Below, one piece after another: positions 1-8,982 of a stretch of DNA of 64,000 nucleotides. How positions within the stretch are numbered: position 1 is the first letter of the stretch; the number at the start of each line of letters is the position of its first letter. The position numbers and the translations under genes were made by a program. The notes under the pieces were generated by a model, which searched no databases, was not told where the DNA came from, and worked only from the letters and a program-made list of their open reading frames with translations. The stretch is taken from contig CAXVYS010000014.1 of assembly GCA_963422675.2 (NCBI GenBank), forward strand, positions 124,001 to 188,000, in the 5' to 3' direction. The stretch is from UBA4416 sp963422675. GTDB lineage: Bacteria; Bacteroidota; Bacteroidia; B-17B0; Aurantibacillaceae.

Positions 1-387
1 TTTTTAAAAGCCTTAACTAATATTGAGAAATACGAATATAAAGGTGTGCCCTTTGCAAGCTGGTTATACCGCATTGCTCACAGCGAAGTGATGCAATTGT
101 TCAGAACCAAAAAAAATCTGAAAACCGTTAATGCAGATATCAGCGACTTAAGACATATTTGCGAAGAAGTGGAAGAAGAATACATGGAACAATACAAAAG
201 TATTTTAATGACCGTTATAAAAGAATTGCCGGAAGATGATCTCCAATTAATAGAAATGCGCTTTTTTGAAAAACGTCCGTTCAAAGAAATTGCAGAGATC
301 CTGAACATAACAGAAACTAACGCTAAAGTAAGGCTATACAGAATATTAGAAAGGGTAAAAAAAACATTGACAAAAAAATCTAAATAA
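1..387 (+). CDS. ECF-type RNA polymerase sigma factor (5' end outside window)
   Basis: The frame is open from base 1, so the N-terminus is missing; 128 residues are visible before the TAA. A sigma region 2 piece is recognisable as FASWLYRIAH at visible residues 18-27. The C-terminal half has the region 4 helix-turn-helix pattern: LPEDDLQLIEMRFFE, then FKEIAEILNITETNAKVRLYR. This family directs RNA polymerase to a small regulon and is usually held inactive by a membrane partner. The next gene begins 6 bases downstream on the same strand and encodes a single-pass membrane protein, so the two probably form one operon. The family call is firm; the regulon is unknown. Confidence 0.88.
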   Translation, partial: FLKALTNIEKYEYKGVPFASWLYRIAHSEVMQLFRTKKNLKTVNADISDLRHICEEVEEEYMEQYKSILMTVIKELPEDDLQLIEMRFFEKRPFKEIAEILNITETNAKVRLYRILERVKKTLTKKSK

Positions 388-393
388 GATATA

Positions 394-2178
394 ATGGAAC
401 CTAAATTTAACCTCAACAGGCCCCCAATTAACGATGAAGAAATTAATTCAAATAAGGATTTTGGAGAATTGGTAAAAAAATTTAAACAGCAAAGCATCCG
501 GAAGGCCCGGCAGGATGTTAGCTTTTTAAAGAATAAAAAAGTAACCTATTCCTCCATTATCGCAGGAGTAGCTGTTATTTGTACCGTTACCTATTTTTCC
601 GTATTCAAAAAAAATCCACCAAAAGAAACCTCAAATGATAAAATAACTACTATTCAAAACGGCTCCTCTACCTCACAAACTAAGTCAAATAAGGCTTTTA
701 TCGCACCACCCATCTCCAAACTAAATGTTCCCTACACTTCCTATCATGTAAAAGCGGAACAAGGTGCAAACATCACACATAAACTCTCCAAATCAAAAAT
801 TATCATCCCTAAAAAAGCCTTTGTTAACAAACAAGGGCAGGACATCGTTGGTGACGTGGAAATCAGGTACCGCGAATTTCATAACCAGGCAGACATTATT
901 GCCAGTGGAATTCCAATGCAGTATGATAGCGCCGGAATAAAAACACATTTAGAAAGTGCCGGCATGCTTGATATCAGAGGTTATCAGAATAACGAACCTG
1001 TTTTCATCAAACCAAACAAAACCATTACGGTTGAATTTGCCTCCTCGCAACCTGCAGATAAATATAATATGTATGTGTTGGATACCATTGGCAGAAACTG
1101 GGTATATACAGGAAGAGATAATTCCTTAAAAGGGTTGAAAAAACAAGAGGGAGAGAAAATAGCGAAGGAACCGGAACACAATTTGGACTCGCCAAAAATG
1201 ATGGCATTACAAAAACAAATCGATGCCATTCCTCCAAAAATTGAAACCGAAAAAACAGTTTATGAGAAAAAAATAAATCAATTACCTAAAACGACTCAAC
1301 CTTCCATCCCTAATAAGGCTATCGCCGGAAGACCTCAGTTTCAACTGGACGTAAATTATAAAGAGTTCCCTGAGCTGGAAGCCTTTAAAAATGCGGTGTT
1401 TGAGGTTGGTTCTGAAAATAAAAACTATGACTCTAAAATTGCAGACATTACCTGGTCGAGCGCTAATGTTTCTGAGGGTCCACAAAAAGGAAAAAACTAT
1501 TTACTAACCTTAACCTTAAGAGCGCGCGTTGAAAAGCTAATCGTATACCCTGCATTAACCGGTGCAGATTATGATAAAGCTTTAAAATCATACGAAGCAA
1601 AATTTGCAGACTATAAAGCCACTGTTGCCAAACGTGAAGCCACTGAGAAAAAGCTGAAAGAAGAGTTTGAAGCCAAACAAACTGCTTACACTGCCGAACT
1701 GAAAAAGTATAATGAGGACATGGTGAAAGAACGTGTACGTATGAGGCAACAACAGGAGCAGGAACTGGCAGATGAATTTTCTACCTTAAGTAAAGAGCAA
1801 GCTGTAACCCGTATATTTAATATCAGTAATTTCGGGATCTGTAATTCCGATTGCCCAAGCTCTATGCCTAAAGGCGAAAGTATGCATCCTGTGTTTATAA
1901 CCAATAATGGGGCTTCTTTTATTACGCCTCATAATACCTACCTGGTTTCTCACTCAAAAAATGTAGTGTATACTATTTATAACGGTTCGTCACTATCCTA
2001 CGATCCTAAAGACACTTACAGCATTTGTGTATTAGCGTCCAACGGAAAAATGTATTTATGCGATAAGCAAACATTTGCCAACAGTGTGGTAGCTACGAAA
2101 CAACATAAAATTCCAGTTACACTGCTTAGCGAAGAAGTGAATGATGCACATGATCTCAAAATGGCGATGGGGATTTAA
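394..2178 (+). CDS. Single-pass membrane protein paired with the sigma factor; C-terminus probably frameshifted
   Basis: The 594-residue protein has a charged cytosolic N-terminus (residues 1-50), one hydrophobic helix at about 52-71, and a large extracytoplasmic part. That part includes a long Lys/Glu/Gln-rich coiled coil at about 392-470 and a beta-rich end with three cysteines near residues 484-560. I do not recognise a catalytic domain. The position 6 bases after an ECF sigma gene, together with the topology, suggests an anti-sigma or envelope-sensing partner; this is inference, because no known anti-sigma domain (zinc-binding ASD or FecR) is visible. The frame stops just after a GGGG run at 2169-2172, while the next frame continues as plausible protein for 28 more residues. 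Confidence 0.75.
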   Translation: MEPKFNLNRPPINDEEINSNKDFGELVKKFKQQSIRKARQDVSFLKNKKVTYSSIIAGVAVICTVTYFSVFKKNPPKETSNDKITTIQNGSSTSQTKSNKAFIAPPISKLNVPYTSYHVKAEQGANITHKLSKSKIIIPKKAFVNKQGQDIVGDVEIRYREFHNQADIIASGIPMQYDSAGIKTHLESAGMLDIRGYQNNEPVFIKPNKTITVEFASSQPADKYNMYVLDTIGRNWVYTGRDNSLKGLKKQEGEKIAKEPEHNLDSPKMMALQKQIDAIPPKIETEKTVYEKKINQLPKTTQPSIPNKAIAGRPQFQLDVNYKEFPELEAFKNAVFEVGSENKNYDSKIADITWSSANVSEGPQKGKNYLLTLTLRARVEKLIVYPALTGADYDKALKSYEAKFADYKATVAKREATEKKLKEEFEAKQTAYTAELKKYNEDMVKERVRMRQQQEQELADEFSTLSKEQAVTRIFNISNFGICNSDCPSSMPKGESMHPVFITNNGASFITPHNTYLVSHSKNVVYTIYNGSSLSYDPKDTYSICVLASNGKMYLCDKQTFANSVVATKQHKIPVTLLSEEVNDAHDLKMAMGI

Positions 2179-2260
2179 GGGCGTTTACAAAATCTACTAC
2201 GAAGGCGATCCTCCAAGCGTTTCTATCGTAAAGAAAAACAAGGTGAATAACGGATATTAA
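2169..2260 (+). other. Probable +1 frameshift and displaced C-terminal tail of the upstream gene
   Basis: The upstream frame reads ATG GGG ATT TAA. Removing one G from the run at 2169-2172 gives ATG GGA TTT AAG, which continues as FKGVYKIYYEGDPPSVSIVK and 8 more residues to a TAA at 2258-2260. The tail alternates hydrophobic and polar residues like a beta strand. The restored protein would have about 621 residues. Its stop overlaps the bioF stop on the other strand (TTAA), which is a compact convergent arrangement. This may be a real mutation or a sequencing or assembly error in a short homopolymer. Confidence 0.6.
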
Positions 2261-3366
2261 TGGCCGATCAGTTTCACTAATGTTTCTATTTCCTGCTTTG
2301 TATTAAAGGCATGTAAACAAATACGCACGCGTTCCTGGTGTTCCTTTACCGTAGGGCTTTTGATCGATTTTACGAATAGGTTATTTTTCCAACAGGTTTC
2401 TTCCAAAGCCTGCACAATGTCGTTTCCGGGAACTAATTTACAATGAATGGAACCCGTACTTTTTATAAATGAAGGGGAACCTTCTACAAGCTGATTGAAA
2501 TAATGAATAGTTGTTTTTAGTTTTTCTGTTTCAGTTGTTTTATGTAATAAGTTGTAAGCCGCTTTAATAGCCAGTAAACTATGTTCGGGCATACCCGTTG
2601 TATAAATAAAAGAACGCGCAAAATTGATCAGGTAATGTCTTAACGCTTCATTTCCAACAACTACCGCACCATGGCAGCCCATGGCTTTCCCGTAAGTATA
2701 AATGCGGGCAAAGCATTTTTCTTCTACTCCCAGCTCTTCACATAAACCTCTGCCTTTATTCCCGAATACAGCAATAGCATGGGCTTCATCCACAATTAAA
2801 TGAAGTTGGTATTTTTCGCAAAGCGTTATGTATTCCTTTAGTGGAGCGCAATCGCCATCCATCGAATACACACTTTCCACTATCACATAAATTTCCTTAT
2901 GAGCACTTCTATGTCTTTCTACTAATTCCGTTAACGAATCAAGATCATTGTGCCTGAATTTATAACCGGTAGCATGGTTTAATCTGATACCATCAATCAA
3001 AGAGGCATGGATCAATTCGTCGCTTAATATCAGATCTCCTTTTTGAGGCACGCATGATAGCAACCCTAAATTAGCGTCGTATCCCGAATTAAATAATAAG
3101 GCTGCCTCCGCATGATGGAACGTGGCAATTTCTTTTTCGAGTTCTTCATATAAAACAGAATTCCCGCTGATGAGGCGGGAACCCGTAGAACCTGTCTTTT
3201 TGGAAGATTGGAGTGTTTCTATTTCTGCGGATAATATTCCCTGCGACGAAAACCCTAAGTAATCGTTACTGGAAAAATCAATCTCCGGATAATTTGTTTT
3301 AAGCGAACGGAATGAGCCTTTTTCCTTGCGGTGTTTAAGCAACAAATCAAGGGATTGAGGAAACAT
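2257..3366 (-). CDS. bioF: 8-amino-7-oxononanoate synthase family PLP enzyme (BioF)
   Basis: This is a fold-type I PLP enzyme of the alpha-oxoamine synthase family, 369 residues long as is usual. BioF condenses pimeloyl-ACP (or -CoA) with L-alanine to make the biotin precursor KAPA in the cytosol. Visible marks are the substrate region SSNDYLGFS near residue 32, TGSRLISG near 61-68, VDEAHA at 192-197 (Asp contacts the PLP ring nitrogen), and the Schiff-base lysine in YTYGKAMG at K227. The family also contains glycine C-acetyltransferase and serine palmitoyltransferase. The nearby bioB on the same strand favours BioF. It lies 12 bases downstream of the WG-repeat gene and is probably cotranscribed. 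Confidence 0.85.
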   Translation of the reverse strand: MFPQSLDLLLKHRKEKGSFRSLKTNYPEIDFSSNDYLGFSSQGILSAEIETLQSSKKTGSTGSRLISGNSVLYEELEKEIATFHHAEAALLFNSGYDANLGLLSCVPQKGDLILSDELIHASLIDGIRLNHATGYKFRHNDLDSLTELVERHRSAHKEIYVIVESVYSMDGDCAPLKEYITLCEKYQLHLIVDEAHAIAVFGNKGRGLCEELGVEEKCFARIYTYGKAMGCHGAVVVGNEALRHYLINFARSFIYTTGMPEHSLLAIKAAYNLLHKTTETEKLKTTIHYFNQLVEGSPSFIKSTGSIHCKLVPGNDIVQALEETCWKNNLFVKSIKSPTVKEHQERVRICLHAFNTKQEIETLVKLIGH

Positions 3367-3378
3367 ACTTTTTTTAAA

Positions 3379-3852
3379 TTAATTATTTGGTTTGATCAGC
3401 ACTTGCGATCCATCCGGATTAATGGCCTTAATCACATTATTATCTTCACACTGTAACTTATCATATTTGATATCCACGATCAATTTCCCCTGCTTGGTAA
3501 TAACGCCACATAAGTTTCCTTTTCTCACAACGGCATTATTTCCTTTAAAATGTCCGATAAAATCATACTGATTTTCAACAATCACTTTCCCGGTATTATC
3601 AATTAAACCAACCATGTCCTTTTTGCGGGTGTAAGCCACACCGTCTCTGCCAAAAGGAGAAATACGTTGGTATTCCGGTTTAATAATTTCCTTGCCTTCT
3701 GTATTGATTACACCAACTAAACCACCTTTATGCACCGTAGCCAATCCATGACTAAATTTACCGATCTTATCGTATTTACCTGAAATTTCAGTGGATTGAG
3801 CAAAGGCCAAAGAGCTTAATGCGACAAACACTCCTAATACTATTTTTTTCAT
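3379..3852 (-). CDS. Secreted WG-repeat protein
   Basis: A signal peptide (MKKIVLGVFVALSSLAFAQ) is followed by about four degenerate WG-type repeats of the form G-L-V-G-V-I-N-x-x-G-K-x-I-I-x-x-x-Y. Examples are VGVINTEGKEIIKPEYQ, VGLIDNTGKVIVENQYD and CGVITKQGKLIVDIKYD. WG repeats form beta-rich scaffolds of unknown specific function, often in the envelope. The 157-residue protein is short for the family. The gene lies between bioB (61 bases upstream) and bioF (12 bases downstream) on the same strand. Nothing in its sequence suggests a role in biotin synthesis, so it may be a passenger in the operon. Confidence 0.75.
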   Translation of the reverse strand: MKKIVLGVFVALSSLAFAQSTEISGKYDKIGKFSHGLATVHKGGLVGVINTEGKEIIKPEYQRISPFGRDGVAYTRKKDMVGLIDNTGKVIVENQYDFIGHFKGNNAVVRKGNLCGVITKQGKLIVDIKYDKLQCEDNNVIKAINPDGSQVLIKPNN

Positions 3853-3913
3853 GTTAATGATTTTTGTATCAGTAAAATTAAAGGATAACTCCCCAACGTG
3901 CTGTTAAATAGTA

Positions 3914-4891
3914 TTAAACTAATTCTTCTTTTAACTTATCAGTAAACGCTTTTTTAGTCGTTAATCCTAAAATAGTAAACATTTCCATATCCTGGTTATA
4001 CAAAGGATTAGGAGTCGTTAATAATTTTTCACCGGCAAAAATAGAATTAGCACCTGCCATAAAACATAAGGCTTGTCCTTCCATACTCATGCTCAAACGG
4101 CCTGCCGATAAACGTACCGCCGTTCTTGGCAACACAATACGGGTTGTAGCAATCATACGAACCATATCCCAGATAGGAACAGGAGGCTGATCTTCCATCG
4201 GTGTTCCTTCTACCGCAACCAATGCATTAATAGGAACAGATTCCGGTTGAGGACGAAGAATACTTAACGTATGTAACATCCCTACTCTGTCTTCTGCTTT
4301 TTCTCCCATACCAATGATTCCACCTGAACATACCGTTAAACCTGCCTTACGGACATTATTAATGGTATTTAAACGATCATCATAATTACGTGTAGAAATA
4401 ATATTATTATAATTTTCTTCGCTGGTATCAATGTTGTGATTGTAAGCATATAAACCTGCATCAGCCAGTTTACGGGCTTGTTCTTCGGTAACCATCCCTA
4501 AAGTAGCACACACTTCCATTCCTTTGCTGTTAATGGTTTTTACCATATCCAGTACCGTATCAAAGTCTCTGTTATCACGTACTTCACGCCATGCCGCTCC
4601 TAAACACATACGGCTTGCGCCACCTGCTTTTGCATTATCAGCTGCTTCATTTACTTCCGGTACGCTCATTAATTTATGAACTTTTACTTCTGTATGATAA
4701 CGGGCTGCCTGCGGGCAATAAGCACAATCTTCAGGACAACCGCCTGTTTTAATTGATAAGAGCGAACTTACCTGAACTTCACCAACGGTATGATGTTGTT
4801 TATGTACTTCTGAAGCTTTATATATTAATTCCATTAATGGTGTGTTATACACATCCAGAATTTCTTGTTTTGTCCAATCTTTAATAACCAT
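3914..4891 (-). CDS. bioB: Biotin synthase
   Basis: BioB is a radical SAM enzyme that inserts sulfur into dethiobiotin. The CxxxCxxC motif that binds the [4Fe-4S] cluster is CPEDCAYC at residues 52-59. The flanking TGGCPEDCAYCPQA, the block GGASRMCLGAAWR, YNHNIDTS and the NALVAVEGTP region are typical BioB segments. At 325 residues it matches the family length. It is the first gene of a likely bioB-WG-bioF transcript, with a good Bacteroidota promoter immediately upstream. The other biotin genes (bioA, bioC, bioD, bioH) are not in this window. Confidence 0.97.
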   Translation of the reverse strand: MVIKDWTKQEILDVYNTPLMELIYKASEVHKQHHTVGEVQVSSLLSIKTGGCPEDCAYCPQAARYHTEVKVHKLMSVPEVNEAADNAKAGGASRMCLGAAWREVRDNRDFDTVLDMVKTINSKGMEVCATLGMVTEEQARKLADAGLYAYNHNIDTSEENYNNIISTRNYDDRLNTINNVRKAGLTVCSGGIIGMGEKAEDRVGMLHTLSILRPQPESVPINALVAVEGTPMEDQPPVPIWDMVRMIATTRIVLPRTAVRLSAGRLSMSMEGQALCFMAGANSIFAGEKLLTTPNPLYNQDMEMFTILGLTTKKAFTDKLKEELV

Positions 4892-4910
4892 ATATATTTT
4901 CTAATTCAAA

Positions 4911-4940
4911 CAAATTTAAGGTAAATGAAACAGACTACAA
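4911..4940 (-). promoter_or_regulatory. Bacteroidota-type promoter of bioB
   Basis: On the minus strand TTG (4938-4940) is followed by exactly 19 bases and then TAAATTTG (4911-4918), matching the phylum consensus TTG-N19-TAnnTTTG. It lies about 20 bases before the bioB start, which implies a very short leader. No obvious BirA-type or BioR-type palindrome is visible. Confidence 0.7.
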
Positions 4941-5021
4941 AACTGATATTTCACAAAAAACCTGTTAGTAAATTTCCGTTTATCATATGTGTCTTTTTAA
5001 TATAAATCCGTTATTTGTTGT

Positions 5022-5318
5022 ATGATTAAAAAGCTTGCTTCTGTATTAATTATCCTCTTTGTTTGTTCACTACCTGTAAAAGCCCAGTTTAGTGAAAGTA
5101 AAGAGCGAAAAAAGATGTGGCATAAATCCAAGCACCGTCGTAAAAACAGGGAAGCCTTTAATCCTTACCTCGAAAAAAAGAACAAGGATAAACCCAGCTC
5201 CATCGAAGCACAAGAGGAAAAGAAAAACGTAGGAAGAATGAAACGGGATCATAAAAGACAAACCCGCCGAAATATGAGGAAACTAGGAATAAAACCTACT
5301 AAAGTGAAGAAGGCTTAA
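5022..5318 (+). CDS. Small basic secreted protein, unknown function
   Basis: The 98-residue protein has a clear signal peptide (MIKKLASVLIILFVCSLPVKAQ). The mature part is strikingly basic and hydrophilic, rich in Lys, Arg and Glu (for example KKMWHKSKHRRKNR and MKRDHKRQTRRNMRKLG), with no cysteine after cleavage. Such short KR-rich secreted proteins are common and unnamed in Bacteroidota. It is divergent from bioB and convergent with the zinc-ribbon gene, 13 bases away. No function can be assigned. Confidence 0.65.
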   Translation: MIKKLASVLIILFVCSLPVKAQFSESKERKKMWHKSKHRRKNREAFNPYLEKKNKDKPSSIEAQEEKKNVGRMKRDHKRQTRRNMRKLGIKPTKVKKA

Positions 5319-5331
5319 TACCCCGGAAGAT

Positions 5332-6447
5332 CTATTTTTTTTGACTCGCAAAATAAATAATCGTTCCTACCACCACTAACACACTAATTACCAGTAAAGC
5401 GATCTTAATGGCTGAATAAGGCCTTTCTCCCTGTACTTCACCGGTACGTGCGTTTATTAAAAACCGGTAAACCTTGTCATTATACTTATAGGAACTCAGC
5501 CACAGGGGTAATAAAATATGCTTAAAGCTAATATCGTTATAAGTAGAATTAATAGAGGTAATTTGCTGAACATCTCCCCCAATATCCCCATTTACTGTTG
5601 ATCTTATCACCGGCGCTATCCGTTCCTTTGCTTTTTCAAATCCTGCTTTCAAATCAACCTGGTAACTTTCTGTAATGAACCCACTTAAATATTTATCATT
5701 ATAAGCCACTAATGCCGGCAGGTCCCATGGCTCCAATTCGTTTGCCAGTTTTTCGGGTAACGACCTGGAGGAAACCACCAACACATCATCAAACTCATTA
5801 TGTACAGTACCACTTGCCGGATACCAATTGGTACGCTGAACCTGGCGGGTTTGTGTTTTGCCTTCACTGTCTCTGTATGTTTCTGTAACATAATAATGAA
5901 CGCCTCTCATCCCTGTATAGTCCGAAACGGTATTGGTGTCGTACGTCCAGTAAGGCATATAAATTCCATTCAGTTTTTCGGCAGAATGTTGGGCGTAATC
6001 CTTTAATTTATTGGGAGCAAACCATAAACTACCTACCCATTTTACAAATTCCTGGGTCGCTGCTTTCCTATCTATTTTAAATGGTAAAATATAGGTAGGT
6101 TTAATAATAGAAGAAGTGGTAGCATTGGTTACTACAAGAGGTGTATCACAATACGGGCAGTTACTGGAGGTAATATTTGGCTGCAAAGTGGTAGAAGCCG
6201 CACAATTTGTGCATTTCACGGTATGAATCTCCTGCTTATCTTCCAAATGTTCTTTTTCATTCAGGAAGCTTTCAAAATCATTTTCTGTAATTTCTGTTAC
6301 AGTCTCTGATTCTATTTCATTTTTAGCACCACAATATTCACAGTTCAAAAAAGGAGTTCCCGGTAAATATTTAAGATTTGCGCCACAATCCTTACATTTA
6401 ATGAAATTCCCGATGGAGGCTGTTTGTTCGTTGAAATCGTTTGACAT
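5332..6447 (-). CDS. Zinc-ribbon protein with C-terminal membrane anchor
   Basis: The 371-residue protein begins with two zinc ribbons: CKDCGANLKYLPGTPFLNCEYC at residues 18-39 (CxxC...CxxC) and CTNCAASTTLQPNITSSNCPYC near 79-100. A long mixed region follows, containing PFKIDRKAATQEFVKWVGSLWFAP and a beta-rich part with IYMPYWTYD. A hydrophobic segment (IKIALLVISVLVVVGTIIYF) near the C-terminus anchors it, with the bulk probably cytosolic. This architecture occurs widely as 'TFIIB-type zinc finger' or DNA-helicase-PriA-like hypothetical proteins. The domain match is solid; the role is unknown. Confidence 0.75.
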   Translation of the reverse strand: MSNDFNEQTASIGNFIKCKDCGANLKYLPGTPFLNCEYCGAKNEIESETVTEITENDFESFLNEKEHLEDKQEIHTVKCTNCAASTTLQPNITSSNCPYCDTPLVVTNATTSSIIKPTYILPFKIDRKAATQEFVKWVGSLWFAPNKLKDYAQHSAEKLNGIYMPYWTYDTNTVSDYTGMRGVHYYVTETYRDSEGKTQTRQVQRTNWYPASGTVHNEFDDVLVVSSRSLPEKLANELEPWDLPALVAYNDKYLSGFITESYQVDLKAGFEKAKERIAPVIRSTVNGDIGGDVQQITSINSTYNDISFKHILLPLWLSSYKYNDKVYRFLINARTGEVQGERPYSAIKIALLVISVLVVVGTIIYFASQKK

Positions 6448-6554
6448 AGAAGACTATAAAATTGTTAAACTAATGTAAACATTTTTTTATATACAATTAA
6501 AATATAATTTTTACTCTTTATTAATAGTATCCTAATTAAATAACAAAAACACGT

Positions 6555-7559
6555 ATGAAAAAAAATTGCCTTCTCTTACTGTTGTGTATTTATCAATTAG
6601 GATTTGCTCAACATTCAAAAAGGACCGCGCTTCCTTATTCCTATTGTAATTGGGATAATACGGTCTTAAATAAAAATTACCGGTTTACAAATGAAGACAC
6701 CTGCCTGTTTGTAGTATCTACGAGAAATTACGACAGTACTAAAAAGGAGTTTGTAGATTATGATTACGATACAACAGGAACCTTAAACTATTTTGCCGTT
6801 TATTTTAAAGGCAATAACTGGACAGTTGTTCCCTACCCCACTCTTGAAAAATTATTAGATCTGAAAGAAAGCTTTAAAAATTTTGTGGTGTTTACAGAAG
6901 GCCTTGGAAAAACATTTCCTTCGGGTATTGACAGGGCTACTAATTTAATGCGGGTTTACGCCATTGATGAATTATTTTTCGATTGGCCAACGCTAAGGCC
7001 TTACATGAAAGCAGGGAAAAATATTAAAACCACTTACCGGGTTTCTGCTCAGGTAGCAAAGCCTTATGCAGCCTTTTTAGAAGAATTTCAGGGCTATAAA
7101 AACAAGCACGTTTCAAAATTTAAAATCACCACATTGTTTTTTCATAGTATGGGAAACCTGATTTTAATGCATGATTTAAAAGAAAATTTATTTAAAACTA
7201 TTCAACCACATACCATAGACAATGTACTGTTGAATGCGGCTTGCGTCCCCCAGAAAAAACACGCGGAATGGCTAAGTAAATTAACCTTTCCGTCAACTAT
7301 TTTTGTAACTATTAATAAAAGGGATAGAAATTTAAATGGTGCAAAAATTATTTTCTTAAGGCACCAGCTTGGTGAGAAAATAAAAAAGCCTCTTTGTACA
7401 AATGTTCATTATGTCAATTTCTCAAAGGTGTTGCATAAAGAACATAATTATTACCTTATAAGGCCATTGCTTGCTCAAAAACCCTTTCTACAAAAATTTT
7501 ATGCGGCTATTTTTGAAGGTAAAATGCCGGTGTTGGATTACCCGAAAACTTCAAACTAA
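6555..7559 (+). CDS. Secreted alpha/beta-hydrolase-like protein (DUF900-like)
   Basis: A signal peptide (MKKNCLLLLLCIYQLGFAQ) is followed by about 315 residues. The segment TTLFFHSMGNLILMHDL near residues 190-207 contains H-S-M-G-N, the nucleophile-elbow form seen in DUF900-type alpha/beta hydrolases, with Ser as the likely nucleophile. A conserved VVFTEGLGKTFPSG stretch sits where the oxyanion-hole strand would be. A final His in KVLHKEHNYY could complete a triad. The substrate is unknown. The gene stands alone, between two minus-strand genes. Confidence 0.65.
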   Translation: MKKNCLLLLLCIYQLGFAQHSKRTALPYSYCNWDNTVLNKNYRFTNEDTCLFVVSTRNYDSTKKEFVDYDYDTTGTLNYFAVYFKGNNWTVVPYPTLEKLLDLKESFKNFVVFTEGLGKTFPSGIDRATNLMRVYAIDELFFDWPTLRPYMKAGKNIKTTYRVSAQVAKPYAAFLEEFQGYKNKHVSKFKITTLFFHSMGNLILMHDLKENLFKTIQPHTIDNVLLNAACVPQKKHAEWLSKLTFPSTIFVTINKRDRNLNGAKIIFLRHQLGEKIKKPLCTNVHYVNFSKVLHKEHNYYLIRPLLAQKPFLQKFYAAIFEGKMPVLDYPKTSN

Positions 7560-7632
7560 TGAAATTCCTCTCAAAATTGGAGAAGCGAAATTTGAAGGTT
7601 ACTTAATACAAAAAAGGAGATACGTTATTGAA

Positions 7633-8868
7633 TTAATCAAACGATTCCAACGTTGTTTTGATAATAGAAGCACATTCTATAATTTGTGCCTTCGTAATCA
7701 CCAATGGTGGTGCAAAACGAATAATATCGCCATGTGTGGGCTTAGCCAACAAACCATTTTCTGCTAATTTCAAACATACTTCCCAGGCCGTAACCCCTTC
7801 ATGTTCTTTAATAATGATGGCGTTCAATAACCCTTTTCCTCTTACGGTTGTAAGCCTGTGAGATGTTATTTTTTTTAATTCGGTTCTTAAAAGTTCTCCT
7901 AAAACTTCGGCATTCTCTGCCAGTTTTTCATCCACTACCACATTCATAGCCGTAATAGCAATTTTACATCCTAACGGATTGCCACCATAGGTTGAACCAT
8001 GCTGCCCCGCTTTAATACACATCATTACCTCATCATTCGCTAAAACAGCAGAAACAGGATACATTCCACCGCTTAATGCTTTTCCTAAAATCAACATATC
8101 GGGCTTTACCGATTCATGATCGCAGGCAAGCATTTTTCCGGTGCGGGCAATACCTGTTTGTATTTCATCGGCAATAAACAACACATTGGCTGCTTTACAC
8201 ATTTCAAAACAGGTTTTTAAATACCCTGCGTCCGGTACCATTACACCGGCTTCGCCCTGTATAGGTTCTACCAAAAACCCAACTACTGTCGTGTCTTTTA
8301 AAGCTTCAGCCAATGCAGTACTATTATTGTAAGGAATGGTTATAAAACCGGGAGTATAAGGTCCGAAGTTTTTACGTGCATCAGGATCTGTACTTGCAGA
8401 AACAATAGAAATAGTTCTTCCATGAAAATTACCGGCGCATACAATAATTTTAGCTGTATTTTCGGCAACGCCTTTTTTCTCATAACCCCACTTACGTGCC
8501 AGTTTCATAGCTGTTTCAACGGCTTCGGCACCTGTGTTCATGGGTAATACTTTATCAAAACCAAATAAATCGGTCATAAATTTTTCGTATTCACCCAATA
8601 CATTATTATGAAATGCGCGGGAGGTTAACGCTAATTTTTGCGATTGCTCAATTAAAGTTTGAGTAATTTTAGGATGGCAATGTCCTTGATTCACCGCACT
8701 ATAAGCCGATAAAAAATCGTAGTATTGTTTTCCATCCACATCCCATACATGCACACCTGCTCCACGTTCTAAAACTACCGGTAAGGGATGGTAATTATGA
8801 GCTCCGTGTTTGGCTTCAAGATCAATTAATTGTTGGCTTTTAGCTGATAGGTGTGTTTCTGCGATCAT
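7633..8868 (-). CDS. rocD: Ornithine--oxo-acid transaminase
   Basis: This is a class-III PLP aminotransferase of about 411 residues that converts ornithine and 2-oxoglutarate to glutamate semialdehyde and glutamate. Recognisable parts are the N-terminal GAHNYHPLPVVLERGAGVHVWD typical of ornithine aminotransferase, NTGAEAVETAMKLARKWGY, FHGRTISIVSAS, ADEIQTG, and GKALSGGMYPVSA with the Schiff-base Lys. I prefer the ATG at 8868 over the one six bases upstream, because a TATCTTTG -7 element at 8886-8893 (read on the minus strand) leaves almost no leader for the earlier one. No arginine or proline genes are adjacent. Confidence 0.93.
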   Translation of the reverse strand: MIAETHLSAKSQQLIDLEAKHGAHNYHPLPVVLERGAGVHVWDVDGKQYYDFLSAYSAVNQGHCHPKITQTLIEQSQKLALTSRAFHNNVLGEYEKFMTDLFGFDKVLPMNTGAEAVETAMKLARKWGYEKKGVAENTAKIIVCAGNFHGRTISIVSASTDPDARKNFGPYTPGFITIPYNNSTALAEALKDTTVVGFLVEPIQGEAGVMVPDAGYLKTCFEMCKAANVLFIADEIQTGIARTGKMLACDHESVKPDMLILGKALSGGMYPVSAVLANDEVMMCIKAGQHGSTYGGNPLGCKIAITAMNVVVDEKLAENAEVLGELLRTELKKITSHRLTTVRGKGLLNAIIIKEHEGVTAWEVCLKLAENGLLAKPTHGDIIRFAPPLVITKAQIIECASIIKTTLESFD

Positions 8869-8923
8869 AATCATATATTATTATACAAAGATAGAAAAAG
8901 GGGTTTAAATGACCTAATTGCAT

Positions 8924-8962
8924 AAAAAACCCGTATAAACAGAGTTCTCTGTTTATACGGGT
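8924..8962 (-). terminator. Strong intrinsic terminator of the propeller/T9SS gene
   Basis: A perfect 16-bp stem (ACCCGTATAAACAGAG at 8929-8944 with its complement at 8947-8962) has a two-base loop. On the minus strand it is followed by a run of T (8924-8929), just after the stop of the gene at 8983. Confidence 0.9.
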
Positions 8963-8982
8963 CAAAACACAAACCACACCAT

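Noticed and set aside
2169..2180. Programmed ribosomal frameshifting in the sigma-partner gene
   Set aside because: The site has no slippery heptamer or prfB-type CTT TGA motif; an indel in a G4 run is the simpler explanation.
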